Part shown: positions 41,344 to 50,009 of the stretch, one piece after another
Position numbering within the stretch: position 1 is the stretch's first letter
Layout: every line of letters begins with the position of its first letter
Origin: Actinoallomurus oryzae
GTDB lineage: Bacteria > Actinomycetota > Actinomycetes > Streptosporangiales > Streptosporangiaceae
Direction of reading: 5' to 3'
Assembly: GCF_039541955.1 (NCBI RefSeq)
Contig: NZ_BAABHF010000015.1
Coordinates: 323,684-387,683, forward strand
Length of the DNA stretch: 64,000 bases
Program-made: the position numbers and the translations under genes
The notes under the pieces: model-generated
Databases searched by the model: none
Told to the model about the DNA's origin: nothing
What the model saw: only the letters and a program-made list of their open reading frames with translations

Positions 41344-44300
41344 CTACGACCCCTCGTAGAGCGCGCGGATCCGGCTTTCGGGCAGCGCACGCCCGTAGAC
41401 GCGGAAGTCGTCCACGGCGCCGGGCAGGTAAGGGTCGCCCTCGACCTGCGACCGGCCGATGTAGTTGCGCGTGGTATCGCCCAGGTACATCGGGACGAGG
41501 TCCATGGCGGGGTCGGCGTCGACCTGGACACCGTCCACGTACAGCCGGCCGCCGCCGTTGGCGCCGGACAGGGTGACCGCCAGGTGCTTCCATTCGCCGG
41601 TCGGCAACGGCGGTGCGTGCAGGCGCTGCTCGGCGCCCGAGCCGTTCATCGTGATGGCGAACATCAGCATGTTGTCGGTGAGCTCCGGAGGACGCAGCTT
41701 GGTGCCCTGGGTCAGGAACATGTAGGTGACCCGGTCGAAGCCGAAGTCGAAGACCCGCAGCCACCGTGGCGAGGACGTCAGCTTGACCCAGCAGGCGACG
41801 GTGGCCTCGCGCGCCCCGGCCAGGACCCCCTGCGGTAGCCGGATATGGCCACCGCCGGAGTCCGTGCCGCCGAGCTGTACGGCGTTGCCGATCCGGCCGG
41901 CGCCCCAGGTGGCATCGCCGACGAGCGTCGCCGTCATGTCCCGGTCACGCCGGCCGCTCGAATCGCTCGCGGTCCGCCCGGCGGTCTCGTCGAACTTGTA
42001 CCAGGCGACCGTCTCCGGCGGCTCGGGGCCGCTGGCCACGACAACGTCCGCCGGCTCGCTCCAGACCTGGAGCCGCCGGTGAGCCGCCTGGTCGGCGTAG
42101 TCGGCCTCGGCCTTCAGGGAGAACTTGCCGAAGTTGCCGGCCGGCGGCGTGACGGTCCAGGTGGTCTTGACGGTCTTGCCGGGGGCGACCCGGCCGAAGC
42201 GATCCGGCGTGCGTGCCTTGACCGTCCACCCGCGCGGCACGTCGAGCGTGAGGCGGACGTCGCGGGTGGGAGACCCCTTGGCGTCGTTCGAGAACCTGGC
42301 GGTGATCTGCGCGGACTTGTTGAGGCCGACCTCGCCGACGTCGTCGACCGCCAGTTGCGCCGTCTTGCGCTCGAAGGAGAACCAGACCGCTCGCCGGTAG
42401 TCTCCCGCCCCCGAGTTCGGCTGCCCCGAAGGCCCGGTCTGGGGCGGCTCATGGTTCTTGTCGCCGATGGGGGCGATGCCGTCGAGGAACGAGATGTTCC
42501 CGCCCGGGAAGACCGCCGTCGCGTGGCCGGGATTGGGCCCGAACAGGGGCGTGTACAGGCGGAGGAACATGTCCTCCTCCGCGACCATCGTGATGTCGCC
42601 CTCGCGGGCGTTCAGCACCGCCCAGCACGTCGCGGCGTGGTAGCCCTTGAACTCCGGGTACTTCCAGTGATCGGCTCTCCAGAGGTCGGCGCCGGTCGAA
42701 GTGTCGTTGTACTTCTTGTACCAGGTGTCGGTGACCGGGCCCTGCATCCGGTTCTTCCAAACGCGGTACGGCCCCTTCCCGAGCCATCTGACGGCGCCCA
42801 CCTGGTTCTCGGGATAGTCGAATGAGACACCCGAGAAGTCCCGGTCATCGGTCACGCGGTACCGGTACTCCATCCGCAGCCACCCGCTCGCCAGCATGCG
42901 CCAGGTGACGTACGACAGATCGCCGGCGAAGTCGGCCTGGACGACGTGAGCGGTGCCGTCCTGACGATGGGTGATGCCCGAGAGCGCCGGGTTCCCGGCG
43001 GTCGCCACGGGCCCGTTGGTGAGCGACAGGGCGGAGCCGTCCTTCCGGACCCCGGTCAGCAGGCCGGTGCGCTTGCTGATCGTGACCTCGGTTCCCGAGG
43101 CGGTCATGGTGATCGCGTCTGGCGTCTCCGTCGCCGTCACGGTGCCGGTGCCCGCCGACACGATGCGGTCCTTGAGGTCCGCGGCCCGGGTGGTCGGCCA
43201 CACCCACGAGCACACCTCGCGGCCCGCGGGGTCGACCGCGGTCAGGGCCAGGGCGTCGGACCGCCTCACCGTCGGGGAGGGGAGACGGAGCGTCAGCGTC
43301 GCGCTCTCGCCCGGCCCGGCGTCACGTACGCCCTTCGCCGTGCCGCTCGCCACCACGGTGTGCCCGGTGGAGTCCTCGTACGGCCCGCGGAACCTGATCA
43401 GTTTCCAGCCGAACCGGCACTCGCCGAGGTTCGTGAAGTCGTACCTGTTGGTGAGCTCGATGTCGAAGACCGCCGGGTTGTGACCGGTGTCGGAGCCGCG
43501 CAGGGTGGCGAGGATCGGTGACCAGATCTCCCTGATCGCCGAGAAGCTGCCCTCCTTCTCGCGATAGGGCCCGACGACGCCGTCCGGGGCGCGGTCGGCC
43601 GCGACGTTGATCCGGCCGCCCTGGTCGGTACGGACGACGCCGCTGTCGAAGAGCGCCCAGATGAATCCTCCGCCGGAGTTCGGCCGGCTCGTCATGAGGT
43701 TCCAGTAGTCCGCCAGCCCGGCGCCGCCGCCTCCGTCGTACATGGAGTGGAGGAACTCCGTCGGCAGGTAGATCGAACCCGGCTCGTTCTCCAGGTAGCC
43801 CTGCGTGTCCGCGTACGACGGGTAGTGGGTGCTCCTGATGCCGTTGAAGGATTCGCTCGACGGGTGCAGCACCGTCCGCCGCTGCGGATCGTAGGTCGCG
43901 AAGTCGCCGTCCACGGCGGTGTTCCAGCCGCCCTCGTTGCCGTTGTCCCAGAAGATCACGCACGGATGGTTGACGTCCCGGACGACCATCTCTTCGACGA
44001 TCCGTTTCGCGCTCGGCGTGTCGTACGGGTTGTGCCAGCCGGGCAGTTCGTTGAGCACGTACAGGCCGAGCTCGTCGGCGTAGTCGTAGAAGTTCTGGTC
44101 CTGCGGGTAGTGCGACAGCCGGACGGCGTTGATGTTCATCTCCTTCATCAGGAGAATGTCGTCGCGGTTGATCGTCGGGCTGGTCGTGCGGCCGGAGTCC
44201 GGCCATTCGGCGTGCCGGGTGATGCCCTTGAGCATGATCCGCTTGCCGTTGAGGAAGATGCCCTTGCCCGGGCGCACTTCGACGGTGCGGAAGCCGAACC

Positions 44301-45204
44301 GCTCGGTGACCAGGTGCAGCACCTCCTCGCCCTTGGTCAGCGTCACTTCCAGCCGGTAGAGGTTCGGGGTCTCCGCGGTCCACAGTCGCGGGCCGTCCAC
44401 CCGGGTGGAGAGCGTCGCCTGGTCCGCGCCGGCGCGCAGGTCCGCCGAGAAGGCGCGACCGACCTTCTTCCCGTCCATGGACCTGACCTGCGCCCGGAGA
44501 CCGTCGGCCTCGGCGACGGCGCCCAGGAAGACGTCGACGGACAGCGACCCGTCGGCCTGCGCGTCGACGGCCACCCGGTCGATGAACTCGGCGGGGTGCG
44601 CCAGCAGGTAGACCGGCCGGTAGATGCCGCCGAAGATCCAGTAGTCGCCCCTGCGCTCCGCGCCGTTGATCGAGGCGTTGGCGGACTCCTTGTCGACGGT
44701 CACCTTCAGCCGGTTCTGGCCACCGAAGGTGAGCACGTCGGTGACGTCGTACGTGAAGCGGACGAAGCCGCCCTGGTGCACCGGCCCGACGGCCGACCCG
44801 TTGATCCACACGCGGGTGTCCGTCATGCTGCCCTCGAAGACGATGAACACCTTCCTGCCGCGCCAGGCCGCGGGGGGCGTGAACGTGTGCTCGTACACGC
44901 CCTGCTCGTTCGGCTGGTCCGGGTGGTCGTCGACGAAGTCCCCGTAGTCGTAGGTCCCGTAGCCCTGGGGTTCCCAGTTCGACGGCACGGGAACGGTGGT
45001 CCATCTGCCGGAGTTCCGCCCGCTGGTCAGCATGAAACGCCAGTCGACCACGTGGTCCTTGTCCGTGCCCGACAGGTAGGCGACCTCGGATCTCGTCGCC
45101 GACGCGCCGCCGGCGGCGGCGGCCGACGCCCGTCCCTGCGCGGCCAGCGGCGTCGCCGCGACGCCGAGCGCCCCGAGCTTGAGTACCGTCCTCCGGCTGA
45201 ACAT
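41344..45204 (-). CDS. Tat-exported GH2 enzyme with C-terminal LamG domain
   Basis: ATG 45204 has GGAGAGGAC upstream and opens the Tat signal MFSRRTVLKLGALGVAATPLAAQG. Within 1286 aa there is a GH2 sugar-binding domain (TTVPVPSNWEPQGYGTYDYGDF, VWINGSAVGPVHQGGFVRFTYDVTD), an Ig-like domain and a TIM barrel. The barrel has RLSHYPQDQNFYDYADELGLYVLNE, the acid/base Glu in FWDNGNEGGWN and a likely nucleophile Glu in IYLPTEFLHSMYDG. A GH2 C-terminal domain, an NPCBM-associated-like domain (about 940-1040) and a LamG/concanavalin domain (about 1060-1286, VAWYKFDETAGRTASDSS) follow. GH2 covers beta-galactosidase, beta-glucuronidase and related activities. In this locus a pectic beta-galactosidase or glucuronidase is likely, but the specificity is not resolved. 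A LacI-type operator lies at 45250. Confidence 0.87.
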   Translation of the reverse strand: MFSRRTVLKLGALGVAATPLAAQGRASAAAAGGASATRSEVAYLSGTDKDHVVDWRFMLTSGRNSGRWTTVPVPSNWEPQGYGTYDYGDFVDDHPDQPNEQGVYEHTFTPPAAWRGRKVFIVFEGSMTDTRVWINGSAVGPVHQGGFVRFTYDVTDVLTFGGQNRLKVTVDKESANASINGAERRGDYWIFGGIYRPVYLLAHPAEFIDRVAVDAQADGSLSVDVFLGAVAEADGLRAQVRSMDGKKVGRAFSADLRAGADQATLSTRVDGPRLWTAETPNLYRLEVTLTKGEEVLHLVTERFGFRTVEVRPGKGIFLNGKRIMLKGITRHAEWPDSGRTTSPTINRDDILLMKEMNINAVRLSHYPQDQNFYDYADELGLYVLNELPGWHNPYDTPSAKRIVEEMVVRDVNHPCVIFWDNGNEGGWNTAVDGDFATYDPQRRTVLHPSSESFNGIRSTHYPSYADTQGYLENEPGSIYLPTEFLHSMYDGGGGAGLADYWNLMTSRPNSGGGFIWALFDSGVVRTDQGGRINVAADRAPDGVVGPYREKEGSFSAIREIWSPILATLRGSDTGHNPAVFDIELTNRYDFTNLGECRFGWKLIRFRGPYEDSTGHTVVASGTAKGVRDAGPGESATLTLRLPSPTVRRSDALALTAVDPAGREVCSWVWPTTRAADLKDRIVSAGTGTVTATETPDAITMTASGTEVTISKRTGLLTGVRKDGSALSLTNGPVATAGNPALSGITHRQDGTAHVVQADFAGDLSYVTWRMLASGWLRMEYRYRVTDDRDFSGVSFDYPENQVGAVRWLGKGPYRVWKNRMQGPVTDTWYKKYNDTSTGADLWRADHWKYPEFKGYHAATCWAVLNAREGDITMVAEEDMFLRLYTPLFGPNPGHATAVFPGGNISFLDGIAPIGDKNHEPPQTGPSGQPNSGAGDYRRAVWFSFERKTAQLAVDDVGEVGLNKSAQITARFSNDAKGSPTRDVRLTLDVPRGWTVKARTPDRFGRVAPGKTVKTTWTVTPPAGNFGKFSLKAEADYADQAAHRRLQVWSEPADVVVASGPEPPETVAWYKFDETAGRTASDSSGRRDRDMTATLVGDATWGAGRIGNAVQLGGTDSGGGHIRLPQGVLAGAREATVACWVKLTSSPRWLRVFDFGFDRVTYMFLTQGTKLRPPELTDNMLMFAITMNGSGAEQRLHAPPLPTGEWKHLAVTLSGANGGGRLYVDGVQVDADPAMDLVPMYLGDTTRNYIGRSQVEGDPYLPGAVDDFRVYGRALPESRIRALYEGS

Positions 45205-45249
45205 CTGCCGTCCTCTCCGGGTGGCCCGCCGGCATCCCGGCCGTGCGTG

Positions 45250-45263
45250 GGAAAAGGTTTTCC
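45250..45263. promoter_or_regulatory. LacI-type operator, copy 3
   Basis: GGAAAAGGTTTTCC, 46 bp upstream of the GH2 start and immediately downstream of its predicted -10 box, where a bound repressor would block initiation. Confidence 0.8.
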
Positions 45264-45265
45264 TC

Positions 45266-45295
45266 AAATTAGGCCCGAGACGAACGCACGGTCAA
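45266..45295 (-). promoter_or_regulatory. Promoter of the GH2 gene
   Basis: Minus-strand TTGACC (45295-45290), an 18-bp spacer and TAATTT (45271-45266), just ahead of the LacI-type operator. Confidence 0.6.
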
Positions 45296-45382
45296 CAGTC
45301 ATCCGGCACCGTCTCGGCGCGGCGGCGCGTCCGCTCGCACGCCCCGGCCGGGGCCGTCGTGCGGCGGAGGCGTGCCGGTCCG

Positions 45383-46441
45383 TCAGGCCTTCGCGGTCTT
45401 CGGCAGCGGGGTGGTGGCGGTCGCCGGCGGGGCCGTCGAGTCGCGGGTGATCAGCTCGGGGATCGCCGTGACGACCCGGCCGGACTCGCCGCCGCCCACG
45501 TCGCCGCTCGCGGCGAACAGCTCCCAGGCCCGGCGGCCCAGGTCCTGCTTGCTCACCTTCACCGTGGTGAGGCGGGGGCGCAACAGCTCGCTCAGCGCGA
45601 TGTCGTCGAAGCCGGTGAGCGAGACGTCACCGGGCACCGAGACCCCGAGCTCGTCGAACCGGGCGAGCACGCCGAGAGCGACGTAGTCGCTGAACGCCAT
45701 CACGGCGGTCGCCCTGGTGGCGAGGGCGGCGTCGGCGGCGCGGCGCCCGTCGGCGCTGCTGGAGCCGCACGGCACCTGGAGCACCTCGAAGTCCGGGCCG
45801 GACGCCGCGCGCAGTGCCCGCTGCCTGGCCCGCTCCGACCACGCCCGCGCCGGGCCCCGAAGGTAGGCGATCCGGCGGTGGCCGAGCTCCCGCAGATGCC
45901 GGCAGATCGCGGCCATGCCCGCCTCGAAGTCCACCACGACCGCGGGCACCTGGCCGCCGCGGCCCACGCGGTTCACACAGACGAGGTGAGGCACGGCCTG
46001 CGCGAGTTTCGCCAGCTCCCGCTGGGGCATCCGTGGCGAGCACAGCACCACGCCGTCCGCCCATCGGGACAGCTCGAGTGCCGCGTCGTGCTCGGCGCCC
46101 CCCTTCTCGCCGGTGTCCGCGACCAGGGTGCGGAAATCCGACTCCTCCGCGGCGTTCGTCACCCCCTTGAGCACCTCGGCGAAGTACGGGTTGCCGACGT
46201 CCGGAACGACGACGCCGACCGCGTGGGTGGCGCCACGCAGCAGTCCTTGCGCCGCCGGATTCGGCCGGTACCCGAGCCGGTTCACCGCGGCGCGCACCCG
46301 TTGTTCGAGGTCGGCCGAGACCGGCTTGGTGCCGGTCAGGACTCGTGAGACGGTTGCCGGCGATACGGCGGCCTCCCGCGCGACATCGATGATGGTCGCT
46401 CGGGGCGGCCGCGCCCCCGCGTCGGTTCGCACCCTGTCCAT
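45383..46441 (-). CDS. LacI-family transcriptional regulator
   Basis: The start is placed at ATG 46441 (352 aa, the usual LacI length). In-frame GTG 46459 and ATG 46525 are alternatives and no start has a convincing Shine-Dalgarno sequence. The N-terminal helix-turn-helix and hinge helix are clear: TIIDVAREAAVSPATVSRVL followed by KPVSADLEQRVRAAVNRLGYRPN. The periplasmic-binding-like effector domain follows (AVGVVVPDVGNPYFAEVLKG, RELGHRRIAYLRGP, AFSDYVALGVLARFDELG, VPGDVSLTGFDDIALSELLRPRLTTV). It lies among pectin genes and four identical or near-identical 14-bp operators precede the GH2, GH28, solute-binding-protein and pectinesterase genes. One of these (46538-46551) is also upstream of this gene, so it is probably autoregulated. 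Confidence 0.9.
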   Translation of the reverse strand: MDRVRTDAGARPPRATIIDVAREAAVSPATVSRVLTGTKPVSADLEQRVRAAVNRLGYRPNPAAQGLLRGATHAVGVVVPDVGNPYFAEVLKGVTNAAEESDFRTLVADTGEKGGAEHDAALELSRWADGVVLCSPRMPQRELAKLAQAVPHLVCVNRVGRGGQVPAVVVDFEAGMAAICRHLRELGHRRIAYLRGPARAWSERARQRALRAASGPDFEVLQVPCGSSSADGRRAADAALATRATAVMAFSDYVALGVLARFDELGVSVPGDVSLTGFDDIALSELLRPRLTTVKVSKQDLGRRAWELFAASGDVGGGESGRVVTAIPELITRDSTAPPATATTPLPKTAKA

Positions 46442-46504
46442 GGCGGCATTGGACCACACGGCGGGCTCGCCTTGCGCATGCGGTCGGTCATCGGAAGAAG
46501 CGGG

Positions 46505-46533
46505 TTGACGGCTACGGCCCTCCATGTGATTTT
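46505..46533 (+). promoter_or_regulatory. Candidate promoter of the 46.5-48.2 kb GH28 unit
   Basis: TTGACG (46505-46510), a 17-bp spacer and GATTTT (46528-46533), directly followed by the LacI-type operator. The -10 match is weak, but the arrangement repeats that seen at the GH2 and binding-protein genes. Confidence 0.45.
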
Positions 46534-46537
46534 CTGA

Positions 46538-46551
46538 GGAAAAGGTTTTCC
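46538..46551. promoter_or_regulatory. LacI-type operator, copy 4
   Basis: GGAAAAGGTTTTCC, between the LacI gene (minus strand) and the GH28 gene (plus strand). It is placed to control both. Confidence 0.8.
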
Positions 46552-46568
46552 GGCGGAGGCACCGGCTC

Positions 46569-46757
46569 ATGAACCCCCGAAGAACGACCCTGCGACGGTG
46601 GTCGGCGACAGCGCCGGCCGCCGCTGCCACCGGTGTCCCGGACACCGTCCGCGCACGCCGCGCGCTCCGGCGCGGGTCCGGCGGCGACCGGATGGCGGGC
46701 CACGGCCCGTCCGCTCGGGCCGAGCTTTCCGCGGCATCGAACGTGACCATCCGATGA
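46569..46757 (+). pseudogene. 62-codon remnant with Tat-like N-terminus
   Basis: An ATG at 46569 with GGAGG 9 bp upstream starts a 62-codon frame (MNPRRTTLRRWSATAPAAAA...) that looks like the signal peptide and first residues of a Tat-exported protein. It then turns into Arg-rich non-homologous sequence and stops. It stands exactly where the first gene of the operator-controlled unit would be. It is most easily read as the leftover 5' end of a deleted secreted enzyme gene, but it could be a non-coding leader. The 350-bp stretch between LacI and GH28 otherwise holds only the promoter and operator. Confidence 0.35.
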
Positions 46758-46791
46758 TCTTGACCGTCAACCTGCGTCTCAGGAGGACACG

Positions 46792-48216
46792 ATGACCGAA
46801 AACTGGCCACGACGCCGGTTCATTGGGATGGGCGGGGCGATACTGGGCGGTGGGCTGCTGGCCGCGACGGTCGGCGGGCCCGCCTTCGCCCAGCAGAGTC
46901 CCTGGAAGACCGCTGACGCGATCCGTCGCCGGGTGCGCGCGCCGAAGTTCCCGCACCATGAGTTCCGGATCACCGACTTCGGCGCGAAGGGCGACGGCGT
47001 CACCGACTGCAGCCGGGCGTTCCAGGCGGCGATCGCCGCCTGCGCCCGCCGCGGCGGCGGGCACGTGATCGTGCCTCCCGGCCGGTACCTGACCGGGCCG
47101 ATCCACCTGAAGAGCTTCATCGACCTCCACGTGAGCGCGGGCGCCACGATCCTGTTCAGCACGGATCCCGCGAAGTACCCCCCGGTCTTCACCCGCTGGC
47201 AGGGCATCGAGTGCTACAACTACTCGCCCTTCATCTACGCGTACGGCGCCCGCAACATCGCGATCACGGGCGAGGGCACGCTCGACGGGCAGGCCGGCAA
47301 CAACGCCTGGTGGCCCTGGACGGGCAACACGCGCTACGGCTGGACGGAGGGCATCCCGACGCAGGGCGACGACTGGGACGCGCTGCAGGACATGGCCGAC
47401 CGCGGCGTCCCGGTGCGCGAGCGCGTCTTCGGGCCCGGCCACTACCTCCGCCCGAACATGGTCCAGCCGTACCGCTGCCGCGACGTGCTCATCGAGGGTG
47501 TCACCATCGTCAATTCACCGATGTGGGAGATCCACCCGGTGCTCTCGCAGCGGGTGCTCGTACGGAACGTCACGGTCTCCAGCCACGGGCCCAACAACGA
47601 CGGCTGCGACCCCGAGTCGTGCACCGACGTGGTCATCACCGGCAGCACGTTCGACACCGGCGACGACTGCATCGCCATCAAGTCCGGGCGTAACGCCGAC
47701 GGCCGCCGGGTCAACGTGCCCAGCCGGAACATCCTGGTCGAGGACTGCGAGATGCGCGACGGCCACGGCGGCGTCACGATGGGCAGTGAGGAGACCGGTG
47801 GCATCAGCGGGGTCTTCGCCCAGAACCTGCGGATGACCAGCCCGAACCTCGGATACGGCCTCCGGCTCAAGACCAACTCCGTACGCGGCGGCTACATCCA
47901 CGACGTCCACATGCGCGACGTCGAGGTGACCCAGATCGCGGACGCCGCGATACAGATCGACTTCTACTACGACGAGGGCCCCGGCCACCCGTACAACCCG
48001 TCGGTGAGCGGCATCAACGTCGAGAACCTGCACGTCGGCACCACCAACAAGGTGTTCGAGATGCGGGGATACCCCGACGACCCGATCCGGGACATCACCC
48101 TCACCCACTGCACGTTCGACAAGCGGACCGGCACGGACATCGTGGAGGACGTCGAAGGGCTCGTCCTCAAGGACGTCACCGTCAACGGCGAACCGCTGGA
48201 GGAAGCGGTCCGCTGA
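46792..48216 (+). CDS. Tat-exported GH28 polygalacturonase-like enzyme (second copy)
   Basis: ATG 46792 with AGGAGGA 5 bp upstream. The Tat signal MTENWPRRRFIGMGGAILGGG ends near AFAQ. The 474-aa beta-helix has all GH28 motifs: NNDGCDPES (Asp270), GDDCIAIKSG (Asp291/Asp292), GSEETGG and an intact Arg358-Leu-Lys360 in YGLRLKTNSVRGG. It is strongly similar along its length to the GH28 at 1582 (shared blocks such as IECYNYSPFIYAYG and ALQDMADRGVPV), so the two arose by duplication. They now fall under different promoters. It is expected to be an exo-type polygalacturonase or rhamnogalacturonan-active enzyme and is regulated by LacI through the operator at 46538. Confidence 0.92.
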   Translation: MTENWPRRRFIGMGGAILGGGLLAATVGGPAFAQQSPWKTADAIRRRVRAPKFPHHEFRITDFGAKGDGVTDCSRAFQAAIAACARRGGGHVIVPPGRYLTGPIHLKSFIDLHVSAGATILFSTDPAKYPPVFTRWQGIECYNYSPFIYAYGARNIAITGEGTLDGQAGNNAWWPWTGNTRYGWTEGIPTQGDDWDALQDMADRGVPVRERVFGPGHYLRPNMVQPYRCRDVLIEGVTIVNSPMWEIHPVLSQRVLVRNVTVSSHGPNNDGCDPESCTDVVITGSTFDTGDDCIAIKSGRNADGRRVNVPSRNILVEDCEMRDGHGGVTMGSEETGGISGVFAQNLRMTSPNLGYGLRLKTNSVRGGYIHDVHMRDVEVTQIADAAIQIDFYYDEGPGHPYNPSVSGINVENLHVGTTNKVFEMRGYPDDPIRDITLTHCTFDKRTGTDIVEDVEGLVLKDVTVNGEPLEEAVR

Positions 48217-48223
48217 CCCACCG

Positions 48224-48250
48224 CCCGGCACCGGCCTCGCCGGTGCCGGG
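48224..48250 (+). terminator. Terminator of the GH28 gene
   Basis: Perfect 12-bp stem CCCGGCACCGGC/GCCGGTGCCGGG with a 3-nt loop, 8 bp after the GH28 stop. It is convergent with the CGNR gene, so it may serve both. Confidence 0.8.
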
Positions 48251-48339
48251 CCGCGTCATCTCATCGCCGGCGGTCGATCGCGACCGAGGGGCTCGGCTGT
48301 CGTCGCGTCCCTCGGCGCGGTGCCGGCCGGCGGGTACGG

Positions 48340-48912
48340 TCACCCGGCGGCGCGGCGGCGGCGGTGTTCGCGCACGCGGTGACGGACGCCGCAGATCTCG
48401 GCCGCGCACCAGACGCGGCGGCCGGTCGGGTCCAGGAACAGCATTCCGCAGTCGTGGTCGGGGCAGGTGCCCAGCATCGCGGCCTCGGGGCCCGTGAGGT
48501 GCTCGGCCGCCTGCCGGGCGACGCGGCCCAGCGACTCCCGTGCGGTCGCCGGTGGCCGCACGCGCGGCCCGGCCGGCTCGGCCTGGAGTTCGAGGGGCAC
48601 GTCGGCGCGAAGGAACTCGTTGACGCGGGCGACGTCACCGGCCGGCCACGCGTTTCCCCGTACGGTGGCGAGCGCCAGGCTCCGCAGCGCCTCGCGCAGC
48701 GCGTGCGCGCGTAGGAGGTCGTCCTCGCCGGGGTCGTGCCGCGGGAGGAGGCCCTCGGCGCCGAGCCACTCGCGGAGTCGCGCGAGGTCGTACAGGCGTT
48801 CCACCGGCGTCTCACCGTAGGCGTCGCCGACCGTGGCGACGAGGTCGAGCCACGTCGCCCCGGTGTCGAAGCGCAGCCGTCTGATGCGCGCGCTCCCGTC
48901 TCCGGACGCCAT
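48340..48912 (-). CDS. CGNR zinc-finger (ABATE-domain) transcriptional regulator
   Basis: A 190-aa protein with an N-terminal ABATE ligand-binding-like domain (DTGATWLDLVATVG, ETPVERLYDLARLREWL, LREALRSLALA) and a C-terminal zinc finger, CPDHDCGMLFLDPTGRRVWC then CGVRHRVREHRRR. The usual CGNR motif reads CGVR here, with all four Cys ligands kept. Such proteins are DNA-binding regulators commonly found next to the exporter they control. The divergent EamA gene and the inverted repeat TGTAACA-N8-TGTTACA at 48995 fit that arrangement. Confidence 0.85.
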   Translation of the reverse strand: MASGDGSARIRRLRFDTGATWLDLVATVGDAYGETPVERLYDLARLREWLGAEGLLPRHDPGEDDLLRAHALREALRSLALATVRGNAWPAGDVARVNEFLRADVPLELQAEPAGPRVRPPATARESLGRVARQAAEHLTGPEAAMLGTCPDHDCGMLFLDPTGRRVWCAAEICGVRHRVREHRRRRAAG

Positions 48913-48994
48913 CGTCCGATGATACGCCTCGAACCGTTACGGGTCGTGCCGGCGACGGCCGCGCATAAGCCGCTCCGCCCGGGTAGGTTCTCCC

Positions 48995-49016
48995 TGTAAC
49001 ACCTCAACCTGTTACA
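48995..49016. promoter_or_regulatory. Probable operator of the CGNR regulator
   Basis: TGTAACA, 8-bp spacer, TGTTACA, lying between the divergent CGNR and EamA genes and ending just before the EamA ribosome binding site (AAGGAGG). Confidence 0.65.
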
Positions 49017-49029
49017 AGGAGGGTGCGCG

Positions 49030-49995
49030 GTGATCACTGCCAAGATCCGATCCATGGCCGGCCTGGCGCTCCCGGTCGCCTTCGTGCTGATCTGGAGCAG
49101 CGGCTACCTGGTCGGCACGATCGGCGCCCACGCCGGGCCGCCGCTGGGCCTGCTGGCATGGCGGTTCACGATCGGCTTCGCCGTCCTCGCCGCGATCTCG
49201 CTGGCGGCCCGGGCGCCCTGGCCGTCCGAGCCCCGCACCTGGCTGCACCTGCTGGCGATCGGGATCCTGCTGCAGACGGTTCAGTTCGGCACGCTCTACC
49301 TGGCCCTCGGCAGGGGAGTCCCGGCGGGCCTGTCCTCGTTGATCATCAGTGCGTGCCCGCTGGTGGTCGGCGCCGCCGCCGTCCCGCTCTTCGGCGAGCG
49401 GCTGACCGGACCGCAGTGGCTCGGGCTGGCGCTCGGCCTTGCCGGCGTGGGCATCTCGCTGACGGAGAAGCTCGCGGGCGGTGGCGAGCCGGCCGGGTAC
49501 GCGCTGGTCGGACTGGCGCTGGCGGCCTTCGCGGCGGGGACGCTCTACCAGAAGGCCGTCGGCCTCACGGCGGATCTGCGCACGGGCACCACCATTCAGC
49601 TCTTCGGCGCGATGGTCACCGGCATTCCGCTCGCCCTGCTGCACGGCGGCATGCGCCTTCCACCGACCGCGCCCGCCATCGGCTCGCTGGCCTGGCTCGC
49701 GACGGTGAACTCGATCGGCAGCTTCACGCTCCTGTTCGTCCTGCTGCGGACGCGGGGCGGAGGCGCCGCCACCAGCCTGCTCTACCTGGTTCCGCCGGTG
49801 ACGGCCCTGCTCGGCATGCCGCTGCTCGGCCAGGGCGCCGGTTGGAGTGTCTTCGCCGGGATGGCGGTGTCGGGCGCCGGTGTGGTGCTGGTGCTGCGCG
49901 CCGGAGCGAGCCGTACGGAGGAGGCACGCGCCGCGGAACCGCCCGGGAAGGAAGCCGGGGCGCGGCGCCCCCGAGAAGAATCCGTCCGCCACTGA
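49030..49995 (+). CDS. EamA/DMT-family transporter
   Basis: GTG 49030 has AAGGAGGG upstream. The 321-aa membrane protein has ten hydrophobic segments in two EamA halves, beginning LPVAFVLIWSSGYLVGTIGAHAGPPLGLLAWRF. Typical family elements are ALGRGVPAGLSSLIISACPLVVGAAAVPLFGERL and the second-half TSLLYLVPPVTALLGMPLLGQ. It ends in a charged cytoplasmic tail. DMT exporters move amino acids, small metabolites or drugs; the substrate is unknown. It is probably cotranscribed with the amidase 14 bp downstream and controlled by the divergent CGNR regulator. Confidence 0.88.
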   Translation: MITAKIRSMAGLALPVAFVLIWSSGYLVGTIGAHAGPPLGLLAWRFTIGFAVLAAISLAARAPWPSEPRTWLHLLAIGILLQTVQFGTLYLALGRGVPAGLSSLIISACPLVVGAAAVPLFGERLTGPQWLGLALGLAGVGISLTEKLAGGGEPAGYALVGLALAAFAAGTLYQKAVGLTADLRTGTTIQLFGAMVTGIPLALLHGGMRLPPTAPAIGSLAWLATVNSIGSFTLLFVLLRTRGGGAATSLLYLVPPVTALLGMPLLGQGAGWSVFAGMAVSGAGVVLVLRAGASRTEEARAAEPPGKEAGARRPREESVRH

Positions 49996-50009
49996 AGGAG
50001 GAGAGGGCA

